This document shows positions 1-7,717 of a stretch of 64,000 nt of DNA, in pieces; the stretch's first letter is position 1; the number at the start of each line of letters is the position of its first letter. The stretch is from NCBI GenBank assembly GCA_965261255.1, contig CBDHCQ010000004.1, positions 2,852,001 through 2,916,000 of the forward strand. Reading direction: 5' to 3'. A program made the translations under genes and the position numbers. Under the pieces are notes generated by a model, which saw only the letters and a list, made by a program, of their open reading frames with translations, did no database searches and had not been told where the DNA came from. The stretch is from Bin80 sp965261255 (GTDB lineage Bacteria; Bacteroidota; Rhodothermia; Rhodothermales; Bin80).

Positions 1-1383
1 ACCGATCGTCTCTGCAACCGTTGCGGCCGGCAAGGCTACATTGGCTGAGGGCAGGGTTTGGTTCGTCGTATTGTAGTAGTGCAGTATCACCTGTACACTG
101 TCCAGTGCTTGCGCACTGCAAAGTCCCGCAGCAACAGGATCATCCTCCAACACATAGAGCCCCTGCACCTCCCCTGCTTCAAGGCGTGCACCCCACAACT
201 TCATATCAATGGGCTGTAGTCCTAACCGTGCACATCCCTGACTGTTGGGGGCCCGGTCATCTGTTCTCAACCATCCATCCCCATGGCCCGGCTCAATGTG
301 AGGTATATACCCGGCTACCTGTCCACCGACAGCTTCCGCAAGCTGCATCAACATCCAGTTGTCTTCAACCGTTGCACGTGCCGAAGCCAGGAACAGAGTC
401 TCCTTACCTGCATTCCCCAGGATTTCTGCGGCCTCTTGAATTGCCTCATCCCAGGAACACGCCCCCGACTTTTTCAAAGCTGCAGGACCACAGGGGCGGT
501 TCTCATTAAACCATCTGTACGTCAGGCGATCTTCGTCCGGAAGCCAGAACTCATTAACATCCGGGTTAGGACGCGGAGTCATCCGCATCACCAGATTGTC
601 ACGCACCCACAGATAACAATTCGATCCCTTGGCATTCGTCGTAGTAATGGACGGCGCACTGGCCATTTCCCATATCCGTGCCTGGAACCGAAAATCTGCC
701 GATGTAAGTGCACCGACCGGGCACAGGTCAATCACGTTCATAGAGTAGGGTTCATCAAACGAAACGCCCGGCGGCGTAATCGGATAATTCTTGACACCGC
801 GCTCAATGATTGTAAGCTGCCCACTCCGGGAAATCTCATCTGTAAAGCGGACGCATCGCGTACAATTGATACATCGCTCAGCATCCAGAACCACATTCGG
901 CCCCAATTTGACTTTCTTGGGCTTATGGACTTTACGGAACTCAAAGCGCGATCCTTCCGGTCCATACTTATAGGCCTGAATCTGCAGCGGGCAATGCCCC
1001 GCCTGATCACATATAGGGCAGTCTAACGGGTGGTTAATGAGCAGAAACTCCATTGTGTCACGCTGTGCTCTCTCCACCTTTTCACTGGAGCGTGCAGTAT
1101 GAACAACCTGCCCATCTGATATCACGTGACTGCAACTGGTCTGCAGTTTGGGGAAATACTGTATGACTTTCTCCCCATTTTCGTCCAGCTGAAACTCACC
1201 CGACTCCCGGTCACGCACAGGTGCTCCCACATCCACAAGACATTGCCGGCAATTTGCCGGTACAGACATGGATGGATGGTAACAGAAATGGGGTAGTTCT
1301 ATGCCTTGATCCAGACAAAACTGGAGCAAACCCGGCCGCCCCTCGAACGCGTACTCCTCTCCGTCTATAATGACCTTTGGCAT
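1..1383 (-). CDS. nuoG: NADH-quinone oxidoreductase subunit G, N-terminal part (runs off left edge)
   Basis: Iron-sulfur subunit of the peripheral arm of complex I, which passes electrons from NADH towards quinone. I translated 461 residues from ATG at 1383; the C-terminus lies outside the window. The cluster ligands of the family are visible: a [2Fe-2S] set at C34, C45, C48 and C84; a His-plus-three-Cys [4Fe-4S] set at H118, C122, C125 and C131 (CPICDQAGHC); and a ferredoxin-like CxxCxxC near residue 175 with a later CP. The start of the molybdopterin-oxidoreductase-like region follows. It is last of the nuo genes visible here, 7 bases after a lipoprotein gene that separates it from nuoF. 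The remaining nuo genes would be expected to the left. Confidence 0.96.
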   Translation of the reverse strand, partial: MPKVIIDGEEYAFEGRPGLLQFCLDQGIELPHFCYHPSMSVPANCRQCLVDVGAPVRDRESGEFQLDENGEKVIQYFPKLQTSCSHVISDGQVVHTARSSEKVERAQRDTMEFLLINHPLDCPICDQAGHCPLQIQAYKYGPEGSRFEFRKVHKPKKVKLGPNVVLDAERCINCTRCVRFTDEISRSGQLTIIERGVKNYPITPPGVSFDEPYSMNVIDLCPVGALTSADFRFQARIWEMASAPSITTTNAKGSNCYLWVRDNLVMRMTPRPNPDVNEFWLPDEDRLTYRWFNENRPCGPAALKKSGACSWDEAIQEAAEILGNAGKETLFLASARATVEDNWMLMQLAEAVGGQVAGYIPHIEPGHGDGWLRTDDRAPNSQGCARLGLQPIDMKLWGARLEAGEVQGLYVLEDDPVAAGLCSAQALDSVQVILHYYNTTNQTLPSANVALPAATVAETIG

Positions 1384-1390
1384 AGGAAAC

Positions 1391-1840
1391 CTAAATGGAT
1401 TCTTCTGGAGATATGCGGACACCAGTAGCAATCATGGAAAGCATTGGAACAGCACCCGGAGCATCCTCCTGGTAATGTGCTTCTTTCTCCGCTTCTGGAA
1501 TCGTTAAGTTGCCCACAGCCACGGCATATCGCCCACTGATATCAGTTGGAACTGTAAATGTGTACTCGCCGGCTTCTGTCTGTTCAACATGTACACGCAA
1601 GCCTTCACCCGTGTCTTGGCCTCGCAACATCAGCCAGCAGCCATCCATCTGACAAACTTCATGCACCGTACCGGCCACGGCAACCTCGTTATCCGCATAA
1701 TGCCGAGGCTCGGCGAGTACAGCCTCTACGGGAATTACATCCACCGTTTCATGCTGTGTACCGTAGATATCATCGCTGGCCAACTCCGATCCGCCGCAGG
1801 CGGCCAACAACAGGCAAATACCGATCAGTGTGTATTTCAT
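1391..1840 (-). CDS. Small lipoprotein, DUF4920-like, inside the nuo operon
   Basis: Predicted lipoprotein of 149 residues. The signal peptide ends in the lipobox LLAAC, with the lipidated Cys at residue 15. The mature part resembles DUF4920-type proteins: a segment reading like an OB-fold strand pattern (VAVAGTVHEVC), then the signature VCQMDGCWLML with C63 and C68. No enzymatic motif is evident. It lies 20 bases after nuoF and 7 bases before nuoG, in the same direction, so it is almost certainly co-transcribed with complex I. C63/C68 could bind metal or form a disulfide, and a role in complex I assembly or in periplasmic metal or redox handling is possible. Both are inference from position and from the Cys pair. 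The family assignment is from memory of the motif and is moderately secure. Confidence 0.8.
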   Translation of the reverse strand: MKYTLIGICLLLAACGGSELASDDIYGTQHETVDVIPVEAVLAEPRHYADNEVAVAGTVHEVCQMDGCWLMLRGQDTGEGLRVHVEQTEAGEYTFTVPTDISGRYAVAVGNLTIPEAEKEAHYQEDAPGAVPMLSMIATGVRISPEESI

Positions 1841-1860
1841 GGGGTTAGGTATCTATGTTT

Positions 1861-3150
1861 TCAAGCATTTACTGCCCAGGCAGACGGGCGACATCGGCGC
1901 TCAAAATCGCCCCGGAATCGCTTAATTGTGTTACGCACGGGCCATGCAGCCGCGTCAGCCAATGCACAAACAGTCCGCCCCTCCATTTGATCACAGAGAT
2001 CAAGAAGCAAGTCCAGATCCCGCAGATTCCCTTCTCCATCATCAATCCGGGTGATCAAATTTTCCATCCATCCCGTGCCCTCTCTGCACGGTGTACACTG
2101 CCCACAACTTTCGTGGTGATAGAACCGTGCAACACGGCGCAAAAAGGCAACCATATCGGTGTCTTCATCCAAAAACAACATGCCGGCAGTGCCCATCATT
2201 GAGCCTGCTTCCTGCAGACTTTCTACATCCATCGTCACACCGTCAATCATATCCGCCCGTAAAACCGGAACCGAAGCCCCTCCTGGTACAAGCGCCTTTA
2301 GCTTCTTATTGTTACGCATGCCGCCGGCAATCTCGAGTAAGTCTGTGATAAGCATCCCTGTGGGATACTCATATACGCCTGGACGATTCACATGGCCAGA
2401 AATACCGTAAAGTACAGGACCGGGATGCTTTTTCGCACCGACTCCTGCAAACCAGTCACCCCCACGGTCGATGATGATGGGGGCACAGGCCAGCGTTTCC
2501 ACATTGTTTATGGTAGTTGGGTACCCCCAGATACCGGATTGCGCAGGAAAGGGAGGTTTAATGCGAGGATAAGCGCGTTTGCCTTCGAGAGATTCCATCA
2601 GACTCGTCTCCTCACCACATATATAGGCTCCTGCCCCCTTGTGCATGATGATATCCATACTGAAATCCGTCCCCAGGATGTTGCTGCCTGCCAATTTCGC
2701 ATCATATACCTTTGACAGCTCGTCCTGGAGGAGCGTAATCCAATTGGCAAACTCTCCCCGAACATACAGGTAGCATGCTTTGAGCGACATTGCATAGCCT
2801 GCAATCAGGATACCCTCAAACATGAGGTGAGGGTTATACTCCATGAGCTGCCTGTCCTTGAACGTTCCAGGCTCGCTTTCATCTGCGTTGCAGCACAGGT
2901 AACGCGGCACATCCGGTTTGACCGGCGGCATGAAGCTCCATTTAAGCCCGGTAGGGAATCCCGCACCACCCCTGCCGCGAAGGCCACTGCGTTTGACCTC
3001 CGCCGTAACCTCGTTAGGTTCCCAGTCATTCAGAACTGCACGCAGGGCCTCATATCCGCCCTGCGCCTGATATACATCCAGATGATGTAAATCTTTTACC
3101 GGCGGCAGAAGTACCCGTTTATATGATTGCCAGTCGCCCGCTTTTGTCAT
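1861..3150 (-). CDS. nuoF: NADH-quinone oxidoreductase subunit F
   Basis: The 51-kDa flavoprotein subunit of complex I, which oxidises NADH through FMN and passes electrons to the N3 cluster. It has 429 residues, normal for the family. The FMN/NADH-binding glycine-rich motif GRGGAGFPTG is at residues 59-68. The [4Fe-4S] N3 ligands are C349, C352 and C355 (ESCGQCTPC) with C395 as the fourth. ATG at 3150. It is separated from nuoE by about 80 bases, the widest gap among the nuo genes here, and is followed after 20 bases by the lipoprotein gene. Confidence 0.97.
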   Translation of the reverse strand: MTKAGDWQSYKRVLLPPVKDLHHLDVYQAQGGYEALRAVLNDWEPNEVTAEVKRSGLRGRGGAGFPTGLKWSFMPPVKPDVPRYLCCNADESEPGTFKDRQLMEYNPHLMFEGILIAGYAMSLKACYLYVRGEFANWITLLQDELSKVYDAKLAGSNILGTDFSMDIIMHKGAGAYICGEETSLMESLEGKRAYPRIKPPFPAQSGIWGYPTTINNVETLACAPIIIDRGGDWFAGVGAKKHPGPVLYGISGHVNRPGVYEYPTGMLITDLLEIAGGMRNNKKLKALVPGGASVPVLRADMIDGVTMDVESLQEAGSMMGTAGMLFLDEDTDMVAFLRRVARFYHHESCGQCTPCREGTGWMENLITRIDDGEGNLRDLDLLLDLCDQMEGRTVCALADAAAWPVRNTIKRFRGDFERRCRPSAWAVNA

Positions 3151-3231
3151 GGCCTTATCGCATAGCCAGCAAACATCACCTGACGACCTGAAACCAAAAT
3201 TGTACGCATCGGTCCTAAACCCTAGACAAAA

Positions 3232-3906
3232 TTACTGTGTTCGCTTCGCCTGCGGAGGAACCACGTAATGTTCGACCGCTTCCGCGTCAGTCCGTCTGTT
3301 TCCACCCATTTCATCTTCATCCTGTGGCAACGTGACGGATACAAATGGCAGTGGCTTTCCTGCTTCCATAGCAGCCAGTAATGCATCGATCTTTTCCGGT
3401 GTCAAATTATACGCGTATGGGCCGTTGGACACCTGCATCATGGGCGCAGAACCGCATGCCCCCAAGCATTCGGCTTCCTGCAATGTGTAACGGCCGCACG
3501 AAGTCGTATGCCCCCGCTTAACACCAAGTTTCTCTTCCAGATAAGCCAGGGTGTCGTAGCCTCCACAGAATTGACAGGAAAAACAAGTGCATACGTCTAG
3601 GACGAAAGTGCCTTTCTTTTCTTTAAAAAACTGCGTGTAGAACGTTGCCACGCCGTACACCTGTGCATAGGGCAGTGAGAGTTCGGCGGCAACCAGTCGC
3701 ATCACCTCGGGAGGCAGAAATCCGAATTTTTCCTGCGCAAGCCAGAGCACCCACATAACTGCGCCATCCGGGGTTGGATACTGGACCACATAGTCGGCTA
3801 TCTTTGCCTTTTCTTCGGAAGTAAAGACCAACTCCTCCTCCGAAAAATGTGCTTCCGGATTAGCATCTGGCAACGCCACCACGGGGTTACGAATAAAATC
3901 TGCCAT
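3232..3906 (-). CDS. nuoE: NADH-quinone oxidoreductase subunit E
   Basis: The 24-kDa thioredoxin-like [2Fe-2S] subunit of complex I (cluster N1a), 224 residues. The four ligands fit the family spacing C-x4-C ... C-x3-C: C106 and C111 in VCTCFSC, and C147 and C151 in ECLGAC. The N-terminal helical part, with YPTPDGAVMWVLWLAQEKFG, is typical. Two extra cysteines, in CTCFSCQFC, sit beside the first pair and are not family ligands. The start ATG at 3906 directly abuts the TAG stop of nuoD, implying translational coupling. The C-terminal tail of about 60 residues is longer than in many homologues and is hydrophilic. Confidence 0.96.
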   Translation of the reverse strand: MADFIRNPVVALPDANPEAHFSEEELVFTSEEKAKIADYVVQYPTPDGAVMWVLWLAQEKFGFLPPEVMRLVAAELSLPYAQVYGVATFYTQFFKEKKGTFVLDVCTCFSCQFCGGYDTLAYLEEKLGVKRGHTTSCGRYTLQEAECLGACGSAPMMQVSNGPYAYNLTPEKIDALLAAMEAGKPLPFVSVTLPQDEDEMGGNRRTDAEAVEHYVVPPQAKRTQ

Positions 3907-5223
3907 CTACTTGTCCGCCTCACCCATTACCGGGTCAATAGAGCCGATCATTACTACAATATCTGCCACCGGATGACCTTCCATCATGGATTCCAAACCC
4001 TGGAGGTTCGTGAAGGACGGGGCGTTAATACGTGCACGCCAGGGACATCCGGTTCCGTCGCTTTCAAGGTAGAACCCTAGCTCCCCTTTGGGAGATTCTA
4101 TAGCATGATACGCAGTAGCTCCTTTGGGCGGAGCAATCCCCGTTTCCGTGTACATGAAGTCGTGTATCATACCCTCCATTGAATAATATACTTCGTTCTT
4201 GGACGGATACGTTTTTTTTGCATCATCGGCCCGGATCGGCCCTTCCGGCAAACGATCTAGGCATTGGCGAATAATCTTGATGCTTTCTAGCATCTCCTCA
4301 ACACGAATGTGATATCTCGCTAGACAATCTCCCTCCTCTCGGAGTGGAATTATGAAATCCACCTCGTCATACTTAAGGTAGGGTTCAAATGTGCGGATAT
4401 CATAGGGAACACCACTGCCGCGGAGATTGGGGCCTGTCAGTCCGAGTGCGACTGCTTCGTCTGCACTGACCGTGCCAACATCCTTGTTCCGGTCAATCCA
4501 GATGCGATTACGGTTGAGAAGCTTTTGCCAGCCTCTAATGACCTCCTCGTAACGGGTCGCAAAGTCCCGGATCATGTCAATCGCTTTGGAACTCAGATCC
4601 GTCGCCAATCCACCAATGCGGCTGTGCGAAACCGTAAAACGTGCTCCTGAAACCTCGTCAAAGATGTTATAGAGATCTTCCCTACCCTGAAAAGTCCATA
4701 GAAAAACACTTACTGCCCCTGCATCCATCAGCCCAACTCCCAGCCACAGCAAATGAGAAGAAATGCGAGCCAATTCACACATGATCATGCGGATCCACTG
4801 TGCCCGCTCGGGAACCTCAATGTTCGCGAGTTTCTCCACCGCCAAACACCAGGCCACATTATTTGCGTAGGGCGCCAGGTAATCCATGCGGTCGGTATAG
4901 GGCATGAACTCCTGATACGTCTTGCTTTCCGCGAGCTTTTCGATACCGCGATGCAAGTATCCGATGTCAAGTACACACTTTTCAATCCGCTCGCCATCGA
5001 GCTTGACCATACACCTGAGCACACCATGTGTGGCAGGATGTTGCGGCCCGATGTTCAGCGTCATTTCGTGCTCGAGCGCATCCTTCACACGCGAAACTTC
5101 AATGCCACGCCTTGTACTTAACCAGGCATCCTTACTCTCAAGTCGCTTGAGTATTGTCTCGTTATGCCTGGGCCAAAACGAGAATATATTCTCGTGATCG
5201 TGATATGACGTTTTGACCGGCAT
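3907..5223 (-). CDS. nuoD: NADH-quinone oxidoreductase subunit D
   Basis: The 49-kDa subunit of complex I, which forms the quinone-binding chamber together with NuoB. I chose ATG at 5223, which overlaps the nuoC stop as TGATG, rather than the TTG three bases upstream; this gives 438 residues. The signature GPQHPATHGVLR lies near residue 57, RGSGVPYDIR is in the middle, and the C-terminus ends in the family's DPVMGEADK. An N-terminal extension of about 50 residues precedes the conserved core, which is common in bacteria outside the proteobacteria. nuoC and nuoD are separate genes here, not fused as in Escherichia coli. Confidence 0.97.
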   Translation of the reverse strand: MPVKTSYHDHENIFSFWPRHNETILKRLESKDAWLSTRRGIEVSRVKDALEHEMTLNIGPQHPATHGVLRCMVKLDGERIEKCVLDIGYLHRGIEKLAESKTYQEFMPYTDRMDYLAPYANNVAWCLAVEKLANIEVPERAQWIRMIMCELARISSHLLWLGVGLMDAGAVSVFLWTFQGREDLYNIFDEVSGARFTVSHSRIGGLATDLSSKAIDMIRDFATRYEEVIRGWQKLLNRNRIWIDRNKDVGTVSADEAVALGLTGPNLRGSGVPYDIRTFEPYLKYDEVDFIIPLREEGDCLARYHIRVEEMLESIKIIRQCLDRLPEGPIRADDAKKTYPSKNEVYYSMEGMIHDFMYTETGIAPPKGATAYHAIESPKGELGFYLESDGTGCPWRARINAPSFTNLQGLESMMEGHPVADIVVMIGSIDPVMGEADK

Positions 5224-5882
5224 CAATCTTCGTCGTTTTCTGCAGGCTCTTCATAGCTCTTGGCCGGACTGCCGCTGTGAGCAGCTGCAAAAGGATCCAT
5301 CGTGAGCTCCCCCTCGGGCATCCGTGGCGGAAGCGGAAGAGATCCTGGAATACCCAAGAGCGGAAATTCCTTGCGCTGAGGATGATAAGCAAAATCCTCC
5401 GGCATGTACATACGTCGAAGGTCTGGATGGCCCTCAAAACGAATGCCCAGCATGTCAAAGCACTCTCGTTCATTCCAGTCCGCTGCCTTGAACAGACCGG
5501 TTATTGAGGGCAGAACCGCATCATCTTCCTCTACGCGCACCTTTATCCGAAGGCGTTTACCTGCTTTAAGGTTTACGAAACAGTAATAGACCTCGTAACG
5601 GGGTGCGTCCTCCTGAAAACGATCCACGCCTGCAAGATCCACTAGGTAGGTAAATCCCAGCTTCTCTTTCAGTGCTGTGCATACCTGTAAAAAAAACTCA
5701 CTTGCAATGAATGCGGTATGCTCACCCGCATACGCGACCACATCTGTTACTGCTCCCGGAAACTGCTCCTGGATAGCTTTTATCACATCCGTAACATCAG
5801 TGGACGCCTTCGCGTGCACATTCTCTTCGTCTGGGCGCGCCTCATCTACGGGCGTAAAATGGAAGTTGAGGGAGTCAGACAT
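5223..5882 (-). CDS. nuoC: NADH-quinone oxidoreductase subunit C
   Basis: The 30-kDa subunit of the peripheral arm of complex I, 219 residues from ATG at 5882; a TTG three bases upstream would add one residue and is less likely. The family signature is clear near residue 150: ERECFDMLGIRFEGHP followed by LRRMYMPEDF. An acidic tail ends the protein (EEPAENDED). The first 35 residues are a charged, low-conservation extension. It starts 10 bases after nuoB, and its stop codon overlaps the nuoD start. Confidence 0.96.
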   Translation of the reverse strand: MSDSLNFHFTPVDEARPDEENVHAKASTDVTDVIKAIQEQFPGAVTDVVAYAGEHTAFIASEFFLQVCTALKEKLGFTYLVDLAGVDRFQEDAPRYEVYYCFVNLKAGKRLRIKVRVEEDDAVLPSITGLFKAADWNERECFDMLGIRFEGHPDLRRMYMPEDFAYHPQRKEFPLLGIPGSLPLPPRMPEGELTMDPFAAAHSGSPAKSYEEPAENDED

Positions 5883-5892
5883 CAACTAATCT

Positions 5893-6447
5893 CTATGCAC
5901 CTACCTCTGTTGTCCGACCGTCACTCGTGAGAATCTCCAGATTGATTGGATCAGCTGTTGATTTTTTTGGGCCGCTTGCATAGTCCTTCGCGACGGAATA
6001 CTCGTTTCGAACTTTCTCCTGTACATCCATTAACGCATGAATAACCGCCTCTGGCCGGGGCGGACACCCCGGGATATAGACATCAACTGGCATAAAATTA
6101 TCTATTCCCTGAACGACACCATAGCAGCGATGCATGCCTCCACTTGATGCACATGCTCCCATGGCTATACACCACTTCGGATCGGCCATTTGATCCCAGA
6201 CGCGTCGTATCGCGTGCGCCATTTTGTAACTGCACCATCCTGCCACGATCATCAGGTCGGCCTGACGAGGAGAGAATCGCATGGCCTCACTGCCAAACCT
6301 GCCGACATCGTACTTGGGACCACCGAAGGCCATCATCTCAATGGCACAGCATGCCAAGCCCATGGGCATCGGCATCAGAGAGTTTGAACGCGCCCAGTTG
6401 ACAACAGAGTCAACTGTGGTTGTTAAGTATCCAGTAGCGGAATCCAT
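5893..6447 (-). CDS. nuoB: NADH-quinone oxidoreductase subunit B
   Basis: The 20-kDa subunit of complex I that carries the terminal [4Fe-4S] cluster N2. The reading frame stays open upstream into nuoA, but the first ATG that leaves nuoA intact is at 6447, giving 184 residues, the usual size. The N2 ligands are visible: the tandem Cys pair in GLACCAIEMM, the Cys of MGACASSGG and the Cys of PGCPPRPE. GWCSYKMA also matches the family. No convincing ribosome-binding site precedes 6447, so translational coupling from nuoA is possible; a non-ATG start nearer the nuoA stop (6498) cannot be excluded. Confidence 0.94.
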   Translation of the reverse strand: MDSATGYLTTTVDSVVNWARSNSLMPMPMGLACCAIEMMAFGGPKYDVGRFGSEAMRFSPRQADLMIVAGWCSYKMAHAIRRVWDQMADPKWCIAMGACASSGGMHRCYGVVQGIDNFMPVDVYIPGCPPRPEAVIHALMDVQEKVRNEYSVAKDYASGPKKSTADPINLEILTSDGRTTEVGA

Positions 6448-6497
6448 AGAGAAAAAACCAGCGTCGTTTTTTATGAGAAGTGATGCGGTCTGTTTCG

Positions 6498-6869
6498 TTA
6501 ATCGAATTCCAGGCCGCCTTTTTTGATATCGTATAAAAGCCCTACCGCGAGGACCAAAATAAATATGCTTACGACCGCCAACACCCCCATACCAATTCCC
6601 GCCTCCAGAAAATGCCTGTGACTGACTGCCCACGGATAAAGGAATACTACCTCTACGTCGAATACTATAAACACCATCGCAACCAGATAAAACTTGACGG
6701 AGAACCGCTGATGAGCCGTCCCGACCGGATCCATGCCGCTCTCATAGGCACCTACCTTGACTCGGTTGGGCCTCCTGGGGCCAAGCAATCGCTGAGCTAA
6801 CAGCAACGTCAAGGCCAAGCCTGTTGCCAGACCCAGCATAATCAATAGCGCGATAAATTCAGCACTCAT
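6498..6869 (-). CDS. nuoA: NADH-quinone oxidoreductase subunit A
   Basis: Small membrane subunit of complex I, 123 residues, with three predicted membrane helices (about residues 4-24, 64-84 and 92-112). The conserved loop between helices 1 and 2 is present (KVGAYESGMDP), as is FYLVAMVFIVFDVEVVFLYPW, in which the acidic residues belong to the family pattern. It is the first gene of the nuo operon; its ATG at 6869 is preceded by an 848-base gap that must contain the operon promoter. Confidence 0.96.
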   Translation of the reverse strand: MSAEFIALLIMLGLATGLALTLLLAQRLLGPRRPNRVKVGAYESGMDPVGTAHQRFSVKFYLVAMVFIVFDVEVVFLYPWAVSHRHFLEAGIGMGVLAVVSIFILVLAVGLLYDIKKGGLEFD

Positions 6870-7717
6870 GGCGTAAACGCCTAGTTATATTATCTCTGGA
6901 TCAGGAATTGCACGTCCAGCGGTAATATACGGACCGATACCCGACTACAGAGCATGATCAACCTGCAAAGTAAGCAACTGGCTGCAACTCAAGTTTGGTC
7001 TTCACTTATGCTGAGCAACCAAGCCCGGATGACTGGGACTTGTACTTAACTGAACTCAAATTGGTGCGAATATGCCCGTATGTAGACTTAGTGCATGGCA
7101 CGGTGTCGTTAGAGTCGGGAGTATTCTTGTTTTTCCTCCGTCTATTTCCCGATTATTGCGCCTCAGGTTCGATTCTGCTCCCTGCTCACCAGACTGGACA
7201 TGCGGTTTTCCCGCATCCGACTTTCAGTCGAAATTATGACTTCGTACGCGCAAAAGATTTTGCCTTTAGGGACGGCGACCCAATCCGCTGGTCTCTCATA
7301 GTATTACATCCGAGAATTGCCCATTCTTCCTGGTCTTTACCTTGGGCTTCCGACAAGCCTCTATAACTATGCAGAAATCAATGCGCTCATGGACATGAAG
7401 GTAGGCTGAAGGAATCTCGAGTGATGTAAGTTCCTATCATCCAGACCGCCGCCATTGAGAATCCAGTACAGGCCGCGTCTGAAGATCTTCCTGTCCTCCC
7501 CTCATCCGTTTCTGAGGTAGCTAGACCAGTCGGTGGGTTATTGTCCAGGACCTCCCCAAGTGCACATAAAGCTCAACCTGTAGCTGTTATTCCTTGATCA
7601 TCCCGCCCTGTCAGTGCAAATTGAGCGCAACTGCCCCGCACCGGGCAAAAGGCGCTACTATCCCCAAGGGTGTGTCGCATGGATGCCTAAGCAAGCGCGA
7701 AATACTCGCAGCTTGCA
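6870..7717. other. 848-base non-coding gap upstream of the nuo operon
   Basis: I see no credible gene here. A plus-strand ORF at 6995-7366 has low-complexity, unconvincing protein and no family match I recognise; it lies across the RNA-like element described separately. The part nearest nuoA (about 6870-7000) presumably contains the nuo promoter. AT-rich stretches such as TATATTAT near 6884 and TAATATAC near 6921 are present, but no promoter can be assigned with confidence. Confidence 0.6.
7130..7680 (-). ncRNA. Possible decayed, ORF-less group II intron (ribozyme remnant)
   Basis: On the minus strand the segment resembles a group II intron ribozyme without its reverse transcriptase. The strongest sign is a domain-V-like hairpin at 7191-7222: a GGA/TCC stem, a two-base bulge, and a TGCGG/CCGCA stem capped by a GAAAA loop. 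This is the layout of domain V, although two positions of the lower stem deviate from the usual AGCCG/CGG pairing. About 450 bases upstream, at 7680, the sequence ATGCGACACACC resembles the GUGYG 5' end with a G1-to-A change. The intervening bases read like structured domain I-III sequence. The changed first base and damaged domain V suggest it is inactive. No covariance search was possible; the call rests on motif memory, and boundaries are approximate. Confidence 0.35.

Noticed and set aside
283..1026. Long plus-strand ORF across the left edge.
   Set aside because: Shadow of nuoG, whose minus-strand translation has all expected cluster ligands.
6995..7366. Plus-strand ORF of 123 codons in the nuoA upstream gap.
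   Set aside because: Composition is not protein-like, no family is recognised, and it runs across an RNA-like structured region on the other strand.
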